This document shows, in pieces, positions 9,220 to 19,690 of a stretch of DNA of 64,000 nt; within the stretch, counting starts at the first letter, position 1; the number at the start of each line of letters is the position of its first letter. The notes under the pieces were generated by a model. The model was given only the letters and a program-made list of their open reading frames with translations. It was not told where the DNA came from and did not search any database. The stretch is from Siphonodentalium dalli (lineage: Eukaryota; Mollusca; Scaphopoda; Gadilida; Siphonodentaliidae), in contig CP136065.1 in the NCBI GenBank assembly GCA_032622095.1, positions 57,163,949-57,227,948 on the forward strand, given 5' to 3'. Position numbers and translations under genes: made by a program.

Positions 9220-10209
9220 CAGTATAACCTCTTCAAACCAGGTCCCTCTATAAACCGAATCCCTTTCCATATCGAACAATTTGTCCGGTCCCGAATTCCC
9301 CCAAGTGCATTCTCACTAAAAATTACCTCTATTATCCGGAAACTCTCTATTCCGAACATCGGCCGGCTTTTCTAGTCCATAAGTGAACGAGTACAATTTT
9401 TACCTCCGAATTCCGAACACGGAAATTGACACCACCAAATGCACGTGCTGTAGATTTGACATACTTGATGCTTAGCTCGTATTGGCTTTGGTGAAATCTG
9501 GGGATCCTTTATAAGTTTAAATCTCTGGTCTGCATTAAACTCTGAGTGGTCGTTATGATGGCTCATTCATTGTGACATGTTTATTAAAACTGTATTGGTG
9601 ACAATACACAACCATCATGTACTTTTAGCAAGCTTCATTAATTAGTGTTTTGTTTGGCCGTAAAAATAAGAGTCCACCTCCGCACCACGATTGATGTAAA
9701 AACATGTTGTTGATGCTCTATTCTCCGTGAAGTCACAATTGTTCACTCAATGTGTGAAATAAGCAGTTATCTAATATGACACGTACCTGCTGTTATAATC
9801 CAGTTCAAAGAATTCGCCAACAAAGACACGCTAATTAAATCCGGCAGTATGGATATTCAACAGTATGAAACGACAACAGATGTGCTACATTAATAGTGTC
9901 AGTGACATTTTCGAATCACCATAAAATGTATCGTTTCCAGTCATATCTATATCCTGGTAAATATATTGTCTTATTAATATACCATGTTTTAATTCTTATT
10001 ATACCGTGTTTTATCTATGTTATTTATATTTTATTCCGTACTTTATTGAATAAAGTTAAATTCAATAATGAGTTGGTTGTGCTTCGACAACTCTTAGTAA
10101 TGACGTCAATACATTCTGATCGCAGTGTGATATTCTATAAACCGAACACCTCTCTAATCCAAATAGAAGAACCGGTCGGTAGGGTGTTCGGTTTGGAGAG
10201 GTTTTACTT
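9220..10209. mobile_element. Tc1/mariner superfamily, pogo/Tigger-like non-autonomous element
   Basis: Flanked by TA (9218-9219 and 10210-10211). The left end reads CAGTATAACCTCTTCAAACC; the right end, read inward, is AAGTAAAACCTCTCCAAACC then GAACACCC. Further internal half-copies of the motif (ATAAACCGAACACCTCTC at about 10138, CTATAAACCGAATCCC at about 9249) sit inside each end, so the termini are repeated. CAGTNNAACCTCT ends with TA duplication are typical of pogo/Tigger elements. No transposase is recognisable in the about 990 bp; the frame at 9896-10243 is hydrophobic and of no known family. Confidence 0.72.
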
Positions 10210-10211
10210 TA

Positions 10212-11104
10212 CTAGTGATTTTACCTGTTCAATATATCCCTAGTGTAAAAGGTCTATCTTCAAGAGTCAAATAAGCATTGAATACAATTTTAAGATTGCA
10301 AGACAATTTTACATAATCCAGATATATGATATATATCAATATAACCAATTTTAAAAGTATCATGGTAATTTTACAGAACTCTGATTTAATTGTTCTCAAT
10401 TTTAATAGTCCAGTCTAAAGTAGTGGTCGAACATTACATAATTACTATCTAATAATATTACTTTCCACCACCTTCCCGCTCACCTGACCTGTCACCACAA
10501 TGGAAATAAGCCAGTTTTATCTTTCCTGTGTCAGATTCACTGGCGATCATAATGGTACATGTGAGAATTTCAGTAAATTTTAACTATCTTTTACAATTTA
10601 TTTTGGAACATTTTATTTCAAAAATTGAAAACTAATTAATATAGGCCTAATTAATCGTCACAACAAAATTTTCAACAATCTCAACAATACTTTGATGAAA
10701 ACTTTTCATTAAATTTATATATAATTCTGTCTTGAATTATATAACAAATTATACTTTTACAAATTTTATATGAATGTGTACCGGTACATGTATGATGTAA
10801 GTAATTGCTATGATTTGCTGTAATAAACTCAATCAATCAATGAGTGCAGGGCATTGCGAGTTGGTATTCATAGTATAGGAATGGAAATCAACCAGGATAA
10901 GGTGCGTTTAGTAACATGGAGAGTGTTAATGCGAGGCAATTAACAGGTGTTAGTGTTGTTATGACATGTGCTTTGGCAGCCAAGTTTCCCCTGGACAATA
11001 CAAACTAACAAACTCAAAACACTCAGATATTACAGAAAACATTCTGGTGATAGGCATAGAGAACGATCCTACAGAATACCATCAATTAAATTGATCATCA
11101 TATG
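10212..11104. other. No recognised gene
   Basis: AT-rich unique DNA. Contains one TACCGGTA palindrome at 10779. No splice-bounded open frame seen. Confidence 0.4.
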
Positions 11105-11106
11105 TA

Positions 11107-11281
11107 CAGTAATACCCTAAATAATCGACTCCTTAACCACAGCAGAATTATGGGTAATATTTCAGGATTTAGTCGGAAATATGGCTTGTTTCCATTCATC
11201 GGAAAGCTCTCACTGAGAGCTTTCCGGTGAATGGCAATAAGCCATATTTCCGACTATTTGCGATTATTTAGGGTATTACAG
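11107..11281. mobile_element. Palindromic TA MITE, family F (copy 1)
   Basis: A nearly complete palindrome of 175 bp flanked by TA. Ends read CAGTAATACCCTAAATAATC and its complement; the right end has ACAG for ACTG. Arms contain CCACAGCAGAATTATGGGTA and GGAAATATGGCTTGTTTCCA, and the apex is GGAAAGCTCTCACTGAGAGC. Parts of the right arm are deleted. TA duplication and a CAGT-NN-CCC end place it with Tc1/mariner (pogo-type) MITEs. Confidence 0.82.
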
Positions 11282-11283
11282 TA

Positions 11284-11700
11284 GATCAGTGTAGGTTGAT
11301 AAATCTTTAAGAAACTTATGCATAATAATAGTCTTTCTCACATCCATTATTTTAAAAAGTTGATACTGTACTTTTCAAAATTCAAATCTTAAATAATATT
11401 CAACGATTAACTCAATATGAAGTCTCTTTTTGAAACCATAACACTCTTCAGAAGTATATTTGAGAATTCCACAGAAATATTGCAGTTTGGTTTAATGTTC
11501 TCAGCATAGAAAATATATTACGAAGGGTGGTATGGATCATACTAATATTATTACATACATTGATATATATATAAGCACTAGCCTCTGAGTAGTGACATAG
11601 CGAAATACATATAATTTCAGATGATTACTTTGCATTATGCTATGCAAATTTGCGCTGATCTTCATTCTATTAATTTGTTTAAACAAACTATTTCACCATA
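11284..11700. other. No recognised gene
   Basis: Unique AT-rich DNA between two MITEs with no supported feature. Confidence 0.4.
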
Positions 11701-11891
11701 TTAACCCTTTCATGATGGGAGCTGCAGAATTATAGATCCTGTGCCAGTGCATTCTCCTATACATGTATATGCGAGTCTCCGATAGGAAGCCTCACATATA
11801 TAAGAGAATGCACCAACTTACAAGGTCAAGGTATATATTGTCAGGCAAATGTATTCTCTTATATGTGCGAAGCTCCCTATGGAAGGGTTAA
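11701..11891. mobile_element. TTAA foldback MITE, family A (copy 3, complete)
   Basis: 191 bp from TTAACCCTTTCATGATGGGA to GCTCCCTATGGAAGGGTTAA, with TTAA at both borders and the flanks ATA/ATA. The internal hairpin arms (GAATGCACCAACTTACAAGG linker, TTCTCTTATATGTGCGAAGC) are present, but the right arm of the second hairpin is lost. Confidence 0.8.
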
Positions 11892-12048
11892 TATAAAATA
11901 TTAGCCTATCAGCCAGAATTTTTCTCAATATCTTAAAATTCAATAAAAAATGTCAACAGTCAAGGGAAATGTGGTCTAGCCAGTCACAAACAAAAATTAC
12001 TGACCTTAGTAGAATAATTAGTCAAATTGAATCAATGTGTGGAGTCCT

Positions 12049-12146
12049 GAAATGGTTACAAAGTATACAAAATGTTACGTGAAATGGTTACAAAGTATGC
12101 CAATTGTTACATGAAATGATTACAAAGTAAACAAAATGTTACATAG
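12049..12146 (+). repeat. Short tandem repeat, three units of about 33 bp
   Basis: Three diverged units of GAAATGGTTACAAAGTATAC plus AAAATGTTACGT. No sign of coding. Confidence 0.75.
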
Positions 12147-12232
12147 ATTTAAATAATGAAGAAACTAAAAGTGTAATGAGAGTCTGAATCTAGTAGTTCA
12201 CATATCAGGAAGCCAGATGACCAAACGATGAA

Positions 12233-12737
12233 TTAACCCTTTCATGACAGCAGATTCCTGAATTTTTGCGAAAAACCTGTGCCAACGCATTCTCTTATAT
12301 ATGTGAGACGACCATAGGTCACCTTGCATATATAAGAGAATGCATTGGCCTAACAAATTTTATATTATTTTTTATAATTGTTAAAGAATGTAAGAAAAAA
12401 TGAAAAAAATGATAAAAATTTGATATAGAATGTAAGAAAAAATTATAAAAAATGATAAAATTGTTAAAGAATATAAGAAAAAAAATGATAAAAATTGTTA
12501 TAGAATGTAAGAAAATATTTAAAAAAATGATAAAAAAAGGACGTAAGAAAAAATTATGAAAAATTATAGAAATTGTTAAATAACGTAAGAAAAATTTATA
12601 ATGATAAAAAATTGTTAGGCCAATGCATTCTCTTATATATGTGAGGCGACCTATGGTCAACTTGCATATATAAGAGAATGCATTGGCACAGGGTCTTTAA
12701 TGTTGAGCCAGTGCAGCTCCAGTCATGAAAGGGTTAA
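12233..12737. mobile_element. Double-hairpin TTAA MITE, family A (copy 4)
   Basis: 505 bp bounded by TTAA with ends TTAACCCTTTCATGACAGCA and GCTCCAGTCATGAAAGGGTT AA. It holds two full hairpins (about 12270-12355 and 12612-12697) separated by a 250-bp A-rich spacer built from short repeats of AAAATTGTTAAAGAATGTAA. The minus frame across the spacer (FFIIFLNIFLHSITIFIIFF type) is a by-product of that low-complexity repeat, not a membrane protein. This copy is the uninterrupted reference for the copy at 4596-5423. Confidence 0.82.
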
Positions 12738-12876
12738 AGATGTATTCAGGTTTCCCCCCAATTATTTTTCGGAAACAGTTTTTTTTTTATATTCTAGTGT
12801 ATCAAAATAGTACATTTGAGAAGCGCCTTCTTGAAAACACTATTTGAATTTGTTAGATAAAGAGATTATCTATTTA

Positions 12877-13489
12877 TCTCATATATATTTTGAAGACCTC
12901 TGTCTGTCTGTATTTCCTTTATAGAATCGAAAACGGGTTGACCGATCGAGACCAAACTTCCTATCCAAAGGTAAAATCCCACGGGAATCGTCGACGTCGC
13001 ATTTTGGAGAAGCCCAGAGCACCCATTCTCCACTCTCAGTCACAAAAAAACGGCACGGCGGTGGTTAATCAAGTGATAATTTAATGAGCGTTTGTTTTTG
13101 ACGCATCGCTATAAAGAGCGTTTGTTTACAATTCAACGTTATTAGTATCTGCAGAGAGATATACGGGCCATATTATACGATTCTCGACCGATCGGGACGA
13201 AACTTGGTACGTTGTGTAGTTTGACCAGGCGGTCGTCATTGTCGTATTGGCGAGCCCGTGCGACGCCCATGCAGCGCATGTGCAGACGAGATCTCGGAAA
13301 CGGGTGGAGCTATCGACTTGAAATTTGCTATGTGAATGTATCTTGCCCCGGATACAAATTTTATCGGGTCACCGAGGCCGTGCGACGCCAGCTTCGCGCA
13401 TGCGCAGACCATATCTCAGAAACGGGTGGAGCTATCGACTTGAAATTTGGTTTTTGAATAGCCCGGACAACGTCGGGCTCATCGGCTAG
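12877..13489 (+). mobile_element. Short non-autonomous Helitron (copy 1)
   Basis: A 613-bp element inserted between A and T. It begins TCTCATATATATTTTGAAGA and ends with a hairpin GCCCGGACAACGTCGGGC (13461-13478) followed by TCATCGGCTAG. TC start, 3' stem-loop about ten bases from a CTAG end and A/T host junction are the canonical Helitron signs. Internally, a 'GAAACGGGTGGAGCTATCGA' unit is present twice. No Rep/helicase gene. The same start and end recur at 16737-17465. Frames at 12890-13084 and 13212-13457 are internal to it. Confidence 0.85.
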
Positions 13490-13788
13490 TGTTATATATT
13501 TTCAATTATTTAGAAGGAAATCACCTATTATAGCATTCATTGTATAAAGAATAGAATACCGAAAGTACTTTTTCTTGTCTTTCACATAAACATACTCAAT
13601 ACATCTCTTTTTAATGAGGACAATCTAGTAGTGATATAATATAAGATTTTATAAAACAAATAACATGTTGTATCTGGAGGTCTGGAATCCTGATTACATC
13701 TTTAAATTAGTTGTTAATTAGTCCTGTTACTTCTAGTGAAATGATTATCAATCTTGTAGCTATAGAGGCTTAAAGAAGTGAAACTATG
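13490..13788. other. No recognised gene
   Basis: Unique AT-rich spacer between Helitron and foldback element. Confidence 0.4.
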
Positions 13789-13796
13789 TTCTGATT

Positions 13797-13947
13797 CAAG
13801 CCTTGAAATAGTGTGCCTGTCATTTGCAGAATCAGGTCCCCAGAGGGTGAATTTGGTGATGCTAGCCCGCTATGCGGGGTAGCATCACTAAATTCACCCT
13901 CTGGGAACCTCATTCTGCAAATGACAGACACGCTATTTCAAGGCTTG
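13797..13947. mobile_element. Foldback MITE family G (copy 1) with exact 8-bp duplication
   Basis: A 151-bp palindrome, ends CAAGCCTTGAAATAGTG and its complement, flanked by TTCTGATT on both sides (13789-13796, 13948-13955). Arms carry TGTCATTTGCAGAATCAGGT and CCAGAGGGTGAATTTGGTGA; the apex is GCTAGCCCGCTATGCGGGGT. An 8-bp duplication suggests hAT-type mobilisation, although the CAAG end is unusual for hAT. Confidence 0.85.
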
Positions 13948-14277
13948 TTCTGATTATACTAGTTGAAATCTGAAACAGTTGTAGCATAAATACAGGTTAT
14001 CAATAGAGAATGACAAAGGTGAAGAATCTAATTGGGAGTGTTAAATTATTCATACTCCAAATCCTATTGAGGCACAAGTATTATAAAGTACATATAACCT
14101 AACACAACCTAAAATAGCGATCTCATTGTACCAAAGAACCAGTATTAAGTATTAGCTAACACAAACTTAAATAGCCATATCAATGTGGTGAGGCACCAGT
14201 ATATAAAACATAAGTCATGACAGTGTCTGATGACATAAGTTTATATATCTATGATGTATCATATAAACAACAAGTAA

Positions 14278-14366
14278 CTGGAGCAAATTGACCCCAGTCC
14301 CAAAAGTACATAACAGAGATTATGTTACATGTATGTACTTTTGGGACTGGGGTCATTTTGTTCCAG
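14278..14366. repeat. 89-bp inverted repeat (single copy in window)
   Basis: Arms CTGGAGCAAATTGACCCCAG and CTGGGGTCATTTTGTTCCAG, continuing into TCCCAAAAGTACATA and its complement around a TAACAGAGATTATGTTACATG centre, part of which is itself palindromic. No duplicated flank is evident. Probably another small foldback element. Confidence 0.7.
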
Positions 14367-14544
14367 CTGCCTGTGTATAATATCGCAAGCCTTCCGGGAA
14401 ATGAAAAGTTGTGGGAATAGGATACGGTAGACTGAATATCAGTATGAATTCGAGTGTACATGTATGTTTACAAAGACTGGGCTGCTATATATTCATACTA
14501 AGAAAATGTCGTGCTGTGTGCTGTATGTCCTACTTCAAGTCAAG

Positions 14545-15520
14545 GAGATATTGTGAATATGTGTGCCAGAATAATAGACAATCATCCAGGAAGAAAAACA
14601 ATTCCCAGAAACATTAACCACGATAATGACGATGTACTGTTGGCTTTTATGTTATTAGACCTCAATCTTTCATAACTAAAACATACCAGTATCTCTTTCT
14701 CTCACAAAGGGTATATTTCCATATAATTACTATGTATGAAGATTTCTCCAGAAAACTATATTCTATTGTTAAATATATTGTTCTATTAAGAATCTACAGT
14801 CTGAATAATAGCTACAAAAAAATAATAAAATTTTCCAGAAAATCACAAGATGGTTTTTATTATGAATCCCAATATTATAGTGCATGAAAATGCATAAAAT
14901 AAATACAAAATTCAAAAAAATACATAAAATTGCCATGGATCAGTTTTTAAATCGAGCAGAAATTGTGAATACCAGAATAAAACACATCATGAAGAACAAT
15001 TCCTAGAAACATTAACCACAATAAGTACATTGTACCTTTGGCTTTTATGTCATTGGACTTCAATTGTACATAACTAAAAAACATACCAGTATTTCTCTCA
15101 CGAAAGGAATATTTCCATTTAATATCTTTGTACGAAGATAACTCCAGAAAACTTGTTTGTGTTATTAAGTATATTGTTCCATTAAGAATCCACCAGTCTA
15201 AATGGTTACAAAAATCAAGAAAGATTTTCCGCAACATCACCAAGCCTTGAAATAGTGAGCCTGTCATTTGCAGAATGAGGTTCCCAGAGGGTGAATTTAG
15301 TGATGCTACCCCGCATAGTGGGCTAGCATCACCAAATTCACCCTCTGGGAACCTCATTCTGCTGAGGTGTAAGCAGAATGAGGTTCCCAGAGGGTGAATT
15401 TGGTGATGCTAGCCCGCTATGTGGGGTAGCATCACTAAATTCACCCTCTGGGGACCTCATTCTGCAAATGACAGACTCACTATTTCAAGGCTTGAACATC
15501 ACAAGATGTTTTTAAGAGCT
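14545..15520 (+). repeat. Old tandem duplication of about 310 bp, second copy interrupted
   Basis: The segment 14545-14857 is repeated at 14958-15235 and continues at 15503-15520. Shared landmarks in order are AGAAACATTAACCAC, TTGGCTTTTATGT, AACATACCAGTAT, ATATTTCCAT, CTCCAGAAAACT, AAGAATC and AGATTTTCC/ATTTTCC. The copies have diverged visibly. The foldback element at 15241-15494 lies only in the second copy; the first copy shows its empty site (AAATCACAAGATGG). Confidence 0.75.
15241..15494. mobile_element. Foldback MITE family G (copy 2, double hairpin) with exact 8-bp duplication
   Basis: A 254-bp insertion between two AACATCAC repeats (15233-15240, 15495-15502). It holds two head-to-tail palindromes of the family, joined by CTGCTGAGGTGTAAGCAG, with complete CAAGCCTTG ends only at the outside, so it moved or arose as one unit. 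Each palindrome carries GAGGTTCCCAGAGGGTGAAT and its complement. The frame on the minus strand here is repeat-derived. Confidence 0.87.
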
Positions 15521-16004
15521 GAAGAGGGAAGAACATTCCTTCGGATTTAATCACTGTGAGAGCAGTTACAGTTGTTTGATGTCACTATGAGAGAAATGTT
15601 AGAGTTGATTGTGTTGATGAGCTTCTGGGTACATCCTACTCACACGGCAGTGATTCACTTCTAAGATTTTGACTGTGGGGTGGAAGGCGTCCGCCTGCTG
15701 GGCTAAAATGAGATACTCTTCAATGCTTAATTAATATGAGTTTAATTCAACTTACAGCCTTCAAATACCAGGTTGGAATCTGGATAAATGCCAGGAATAG
15801 TTTAAATACTGATGATAATTGGAAACTTAAAAGATGTGGTCTGTCGTTTAAAGTGACATTTTTCTTACAAACTGGAAAATTTGGGATCACAAAATCAGTT
15901 TAATGTCTGTCTTCTGTTATAAGTTGCTAAATACTAATCTTTAATAATTCATATACCAGGTATAAACATTTGATTAGAGACAAAGTTATATACACAATGT
16001 GACA
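15521..16004. other. No recognised gene
   Basis: Unique DNA with no supported feature. The stretch 15655-15712 is less AT-rich but has no long frame. Confidence 0.4.
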
Positions 16005-16266
16005 TTAACCCTTTCATGATGGGAGCTTCGCTGGGGCAGCATTAAAGATCCTGTGCCAGTGCATTCTCTTATACATACGAGTCTCCAGTAGGGAACCTCG
16101 CATATATAAGAATGCACTGGCTTACAAGATCCGAGGTAAATATTGTTATGCTAATGCATTCTCTTATATATGCGAGTCACCCATAGGGCACCTAACATAT
16201 ATAAGAGAATGCATTGGCACAGAGTTTTCACAAAAATTCAGGACGCTCCAGTCATGAAAGTGTTAA
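16005..16266. mobile_element. TTAA foldback MITE, family A (copy 5, complete)
   Basis: 262 bp, TTAACCCTTTCATGATGGGA to CTCCAGTCATGAAAGTGTTA A, TTAA on both sides. It has two hairpin parts joined by the linker TTACAAGATCCGAGGTAAAT. Good full-length reference for the family. Confidence 0.82.
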
Positions 16267-16403
16267 ATACAACATTGGTATTATCTACATGATGTCTAAT
16301 ATACAGTGCCTATCCCTATTCAGTCCTGAACAGGCTATTTTATTATTGTTACCTGTACCTTCTTTTAATTATGGCATAAACAACCAACAGAAACAAACAG
16401 CTA

Positions 16404-16616
16404 CAGCAATGCTCTAAGTAATCGACTTCTTAACCACAGCAGAATTATGGGTCATTTTTCAGGATTTAGACGGAAATATGGCTTGTTGCCATTCAACGGA
16501 AAGCTCTCGGGGAGAGCTTTCCTATGAATGGCAACAAGCCATATTTCCGACTAAATCCTGAAAAGTTACCCATAATTCTGCTGTGGTTAAGAAGTCGATT
16601 ACTTAGGGCATTGCTG
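16404..16616. mobile_element. Palindromic TA MITE, family F (copy 2, complete)
   Basis: 213 bp flanked by TA. Ends CAGCAATGCTCTAAGTAATC and its complement, arms as in copy 1 (CCACAGCAGAATTATGGGT, GGAAATATGGCTTGTTGCCA) and apex GAAAGCTCTCGGGGAGAGCT. The two arms pair almost perfectly along about 100 bases each, so single-stranded DNA or RNA from it would form a long hairpin. Confidence 0.87.
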
Positions 16617-16736
16617 TATATAGAATTCCACAGGATTGTCAAAAGCCTCTCAGATGCTCCAGTAAAAAAGAATGGTACATGCACCTACTGATTACCTGCT
16701 GCTGACTTTTTTGTTACATTTAACATACAGGGCTCA

Positions 16737-17465
16737 TCTCATATATATTTTGGATCTTCTGTCTGTATGTGTGTGTGTATGTGTGTGTGTTATAGACTCA
16801 AAAACCACTCGACCGCTCCGACTCAAATTTGATATGTAGGCCTACTTTGATCCCGGGAACAATATGGGCGGGTCCAATTTCACGTGAGACTGTGTCCTTG
16901 ACCTTGACCTCGCTCATATACGATCATATAGGCATGTTTCTGGACCCATCGAACAATAGTTTGTCCAGATGCTGTACATGTATATTCTGCCCAGATGGAG
17001 GCAATCACAAAGAATTCCCTAAATATCCAGGATGGTCGGGCAAATCAGCTAGTCTATTTATAAAGACTCGAAAACTTCTCGACTGATCAGACTCAAATTT
17101 GGTATATACTAGTAGGCCTACTTTGATCCCGGGAATAATATGGGCATCTCCAATTTCACATGCGACCGTGTCCTTGATCTTGACCTTGCTCATATAGGCT
17201 CATATTGGCATGTTTCTGGACCTCGACCGATCAGACTCAAATTTGGTATGTAGGCCTACTTTGATCCCAGGAACAATATGGGCGGGTCCAATTTCAATAG
17301 TGACCATGTCCTTTACTTTACCTCACTCATATACGCTAATATAGGCATGTTTCTGGACTTATCAAACAATAGTTTGTCCAGACGCTGTATATTCTGCCCA
17401 GACAGAGGCGATCACAAAGAAATCCCTTTAGAAACAGCCCGGACGAAATCGGGCACATCAGCTAG
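16737..17465 (+). mobile_element. Non-autonomous Helitron (copy 2, internally repeated)
   Basis: Starts TCTCATATATATTTTGGATC after an A and ends with hairpin GCCCGGACGAAATCGGGC (17437-17454), then ACATCAGCTAG before a T. A first, worn 3' end (GGTCGGGCAAATCAGCTAG, to about 17064) lies inside, followed by two further partial units (GACTCAAATTTGGTAT, AGGCCTACTTTGATCCC), so the element carries tandem unit copies or an in-line fusion. A TGTGTATG microsatellite lies near the start. No Rep/helicase gene. Confidence 0.82.
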
Positions 17466-17662
17466 TACATCATATTTTGCAACTATGCCTTGTTGAATGG
17501 AGATAGTGGCCTAAATATATAATTAACAACACAATGCAACCACAAAATTCTGGAAAAAACAAAAGCCATGTGGTCCAAACAAGTTCCCAATCATAGTAAA
17601 TATTGGTTCGCTGCTCCTTATAAAAGTAGCATTTTTGCCATTATTTTTTTGGAGATGCTTTT

Positions 17663-18305
17663 TTAACCCTTTCATGACTGGAGCTGCGCTGGTGAAGCAT
17701 TGAAGATCCTGTACCAGTTCATTCTCTGATATATAATGCGAATCTCTCATAGGGAGCCTCACATATATAAGAGAATGCACTGCCTTACAAGGTAAATATT
17801 TTTAGGCCAATGTATTCTCTTATATATGCACATGGGGGAATCAATCGAAGGCCGCTGTGAGCAAAGGCCACTGCGAGCACCCAAAGAGGCAATCCGAGTT
17901 TTGAGCAATTTTTGGGGACAGGAATTTAGAACTGCGCACTAATCCAAGATTCCGGACAAATTGAGAGGTATGTATTAGTTGTTTTATGTTTGCCCAGTAA
18001 TATGGTTATTGTCCAGCACACATTGAGTGGTGAAACGACAGAGAAAACATTATATAATACTGTAGGAGTGTCAGAAAAAGGTCACCCACGACGAAAATAC
18101 CGGCATCCTTTATTTTGCACTGAAAAATACACTACTCACTATTTATGATTGAATGTACGTGAAGCCAAATATTACACCAAGCCGCCCCAGAAATTTTAGC
18201 CCGTGTGATATGTGAGGCTCCCGATTGGAGACTCGCATATATAAGAGAATGCATTGGCACAGGATTTTCGCAAGATTTCAGGAAGCTCCGTCATGAAAGG
18301 ATTAA
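17663..18305. mobile_element. TTAA foldback MITE, family A (copy 6), split by an insertion
   Basis: TTAACCCTTTCATGACTGGA at the left and GCTCCGTCATGAAAGGATTA A at the right, TTAA both sides. The continuous family sequence is broken within TTATATATG|GAGGCTCCC by a 379-bp foreign block (17829-18207). Confidence 0.8.
17829..18207. mobile_element. 379-bp insertion of unknown class inside MITE
   Basis: The block lies between near-identical 7-mers ATATATG and ATATGTG, as expected of a target duplication with one change. Its ends are only weakly inverted (CACATGGGGG and CACACGGGCT inward). It contains GAAGGCCGCTGTGAGCAAAG, and GGCCACTGCGAGCACCCAAA just after; no coding frame. It occurs once in this window. 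It could be a hAT- or MULE-type MITE. Confidence 0.6.
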
Positions 18306-18650
18306 ATTCCAAAACCTTCAAGGATTTCAAAGTAGTTTCTGAATGTGGCAAACAAAGATTATAAAATGACATTGTTCATACAGACCGTAATGTTTAGGGA
18401 CACAAGATCGGGACTGTCTACCATAACACTACAAGTTTGATGCCTATCTTCTGCTCTTATAAGTTGCTATATAAACCAGTATTTAATAGTCAATTAATGA
18501 AAACTTGATAACAGACAATGTGACTGTGGGTCTCAGAATGGAATAGCAAATAATAATGACAAAATTTTTATATTCATAGCTACTGGTATGATATCTAAAT
18601 CTAATGGCAAAAGTAAAATAGTGTCGTTGTTATAAACGAATAAAAGGTCA
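18306..18650. other. No recognised gene
   Basis: Unique DNA; no supported feature. Confidence 0.4.
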
Positions 18651-18654
18651 CTGA

Positions 18655-18930
18655 CCAAGATGCCCCCCCCCCCCACCCCCCCCCCCCCTCCCACTGGAAA
18701 ATGACGGAATACAAGCTCAGACAAAAGATGCGTCTCAGGATGTACGATTCTATGTCGAAAATGTCAATAACTCTGCCAAAATGAGTCCAACCGAACTCAA
18801 AATGCGCAAATGCGCAGGTTACCATGCTGGTTGATATAAATGTGCCAAGTTTTAAAATAATTTACCAGAAAATGAAAGAATACAGATTTGGACAAAGTTC
18901 CGGATGGACGTACGCACACACGGACAAGGG
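18655..18930. repeat. R1-family unit with a C-rich homopolymer tract
   Basis: A near-pure C tract at 18663-18690 is followed by a diverged R1 unit (GAAAATGACGGAATACAAGC, TCTATGTCGAAAATGTCAAT AACTCTGCC, GTTACCATGCTGGTTGATAT). Ends in GGATGGACGTACGC. Overlapping frames on both strands are repeat-derived. Confidence 0.65.
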
Positions 18931-19104
18931 TCATTACTATAGTCATCTGACGGAATGTCAGGGGACAATTACATGCAGTGAATATTGTCAGCTTAATCTT
19001 TGCTATATGTTTTTTCATGACCCAATAATTCGTCCCGAATAAAGTAGTAAATATTTACATTTTGCGTAGTTCAACGTTGTGTTTTCTGATGTGGTTAAAA
19101 AGGG

Positions 19105-19352
19105 TTAATCATTTCTTGAAATGTTTAGATCTATAATACGTTCAACATACAACCATAGGCTATTTGTTGAACTTAATATAAATTTGAACATTTCCCACCA
19201 ATGAACAGGAATCACTCTGCCCTTCTATTATCATTTCGCCTGTCTGTCGTCAGTTTATATTTACTGAACATCCCTCCAGATGAAGAATAGACCATTCCAA
19301 TATATGCTATTATACCTGAATGGGAGAATCCATTCAGTAAAGACAGGGTTGA
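19105..19352. mobile_element. TTAA MITE, family B (copy 3)
   Basis: About 248 bp. The left end TTAATCATTTCTTGAA is worn; the right end CCATTCAGTAAAGACAGGGT ends in TTGA instead of TTAA. The centre keeps the ATTTGTTGAACTTAATAT arm and the TGAACATCCCTCCAGATGAA segment of copy 1. Older than copy 1. Confidence 0.7.
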
Positions 19353-19690
19353 AGTAAGAATGGTAAACCAGATCCACGCTGCTGCTTTTTTTTTGTTGCA
19401 CTAACAAAACAGAATGCAATGCATTGACAGATATTCAAGAGAATGCAGACGAAAACAAACATTGGGGTTTCTTTATATAAAGTACATAGAGTACTTATAA
19501 ACTAACATAAGAGTGCTTAAACTCATTATCTGTGGCTGGGGTTTGAGGAAATGCAACTTGACATTGTGTATTGATCAGAAGTTGTTTACAGATAGTGCAA
19601 TGATAAAACAACTGTGTAACTAAAATTATCCTATTATTAGATAGACACTCATTCAACACCTTTAAATAGATACAATTCGGTTAAAGAGAC
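19353..19690. other. No recognised gene
   Basis: Unique DNA between MITE and R1 array; a T9 run at 19387 is the only low-complexity tract. Confidence 0.4.

Noticed and set aside
12319-12660. 113-codon, very hydrophobic minus-strand frame that looks like a membrane protein
   Set aside because: It is the A/T-rich spacer and hairpins of a TTAA MITE; F/I/N-rich content comes from base composition.
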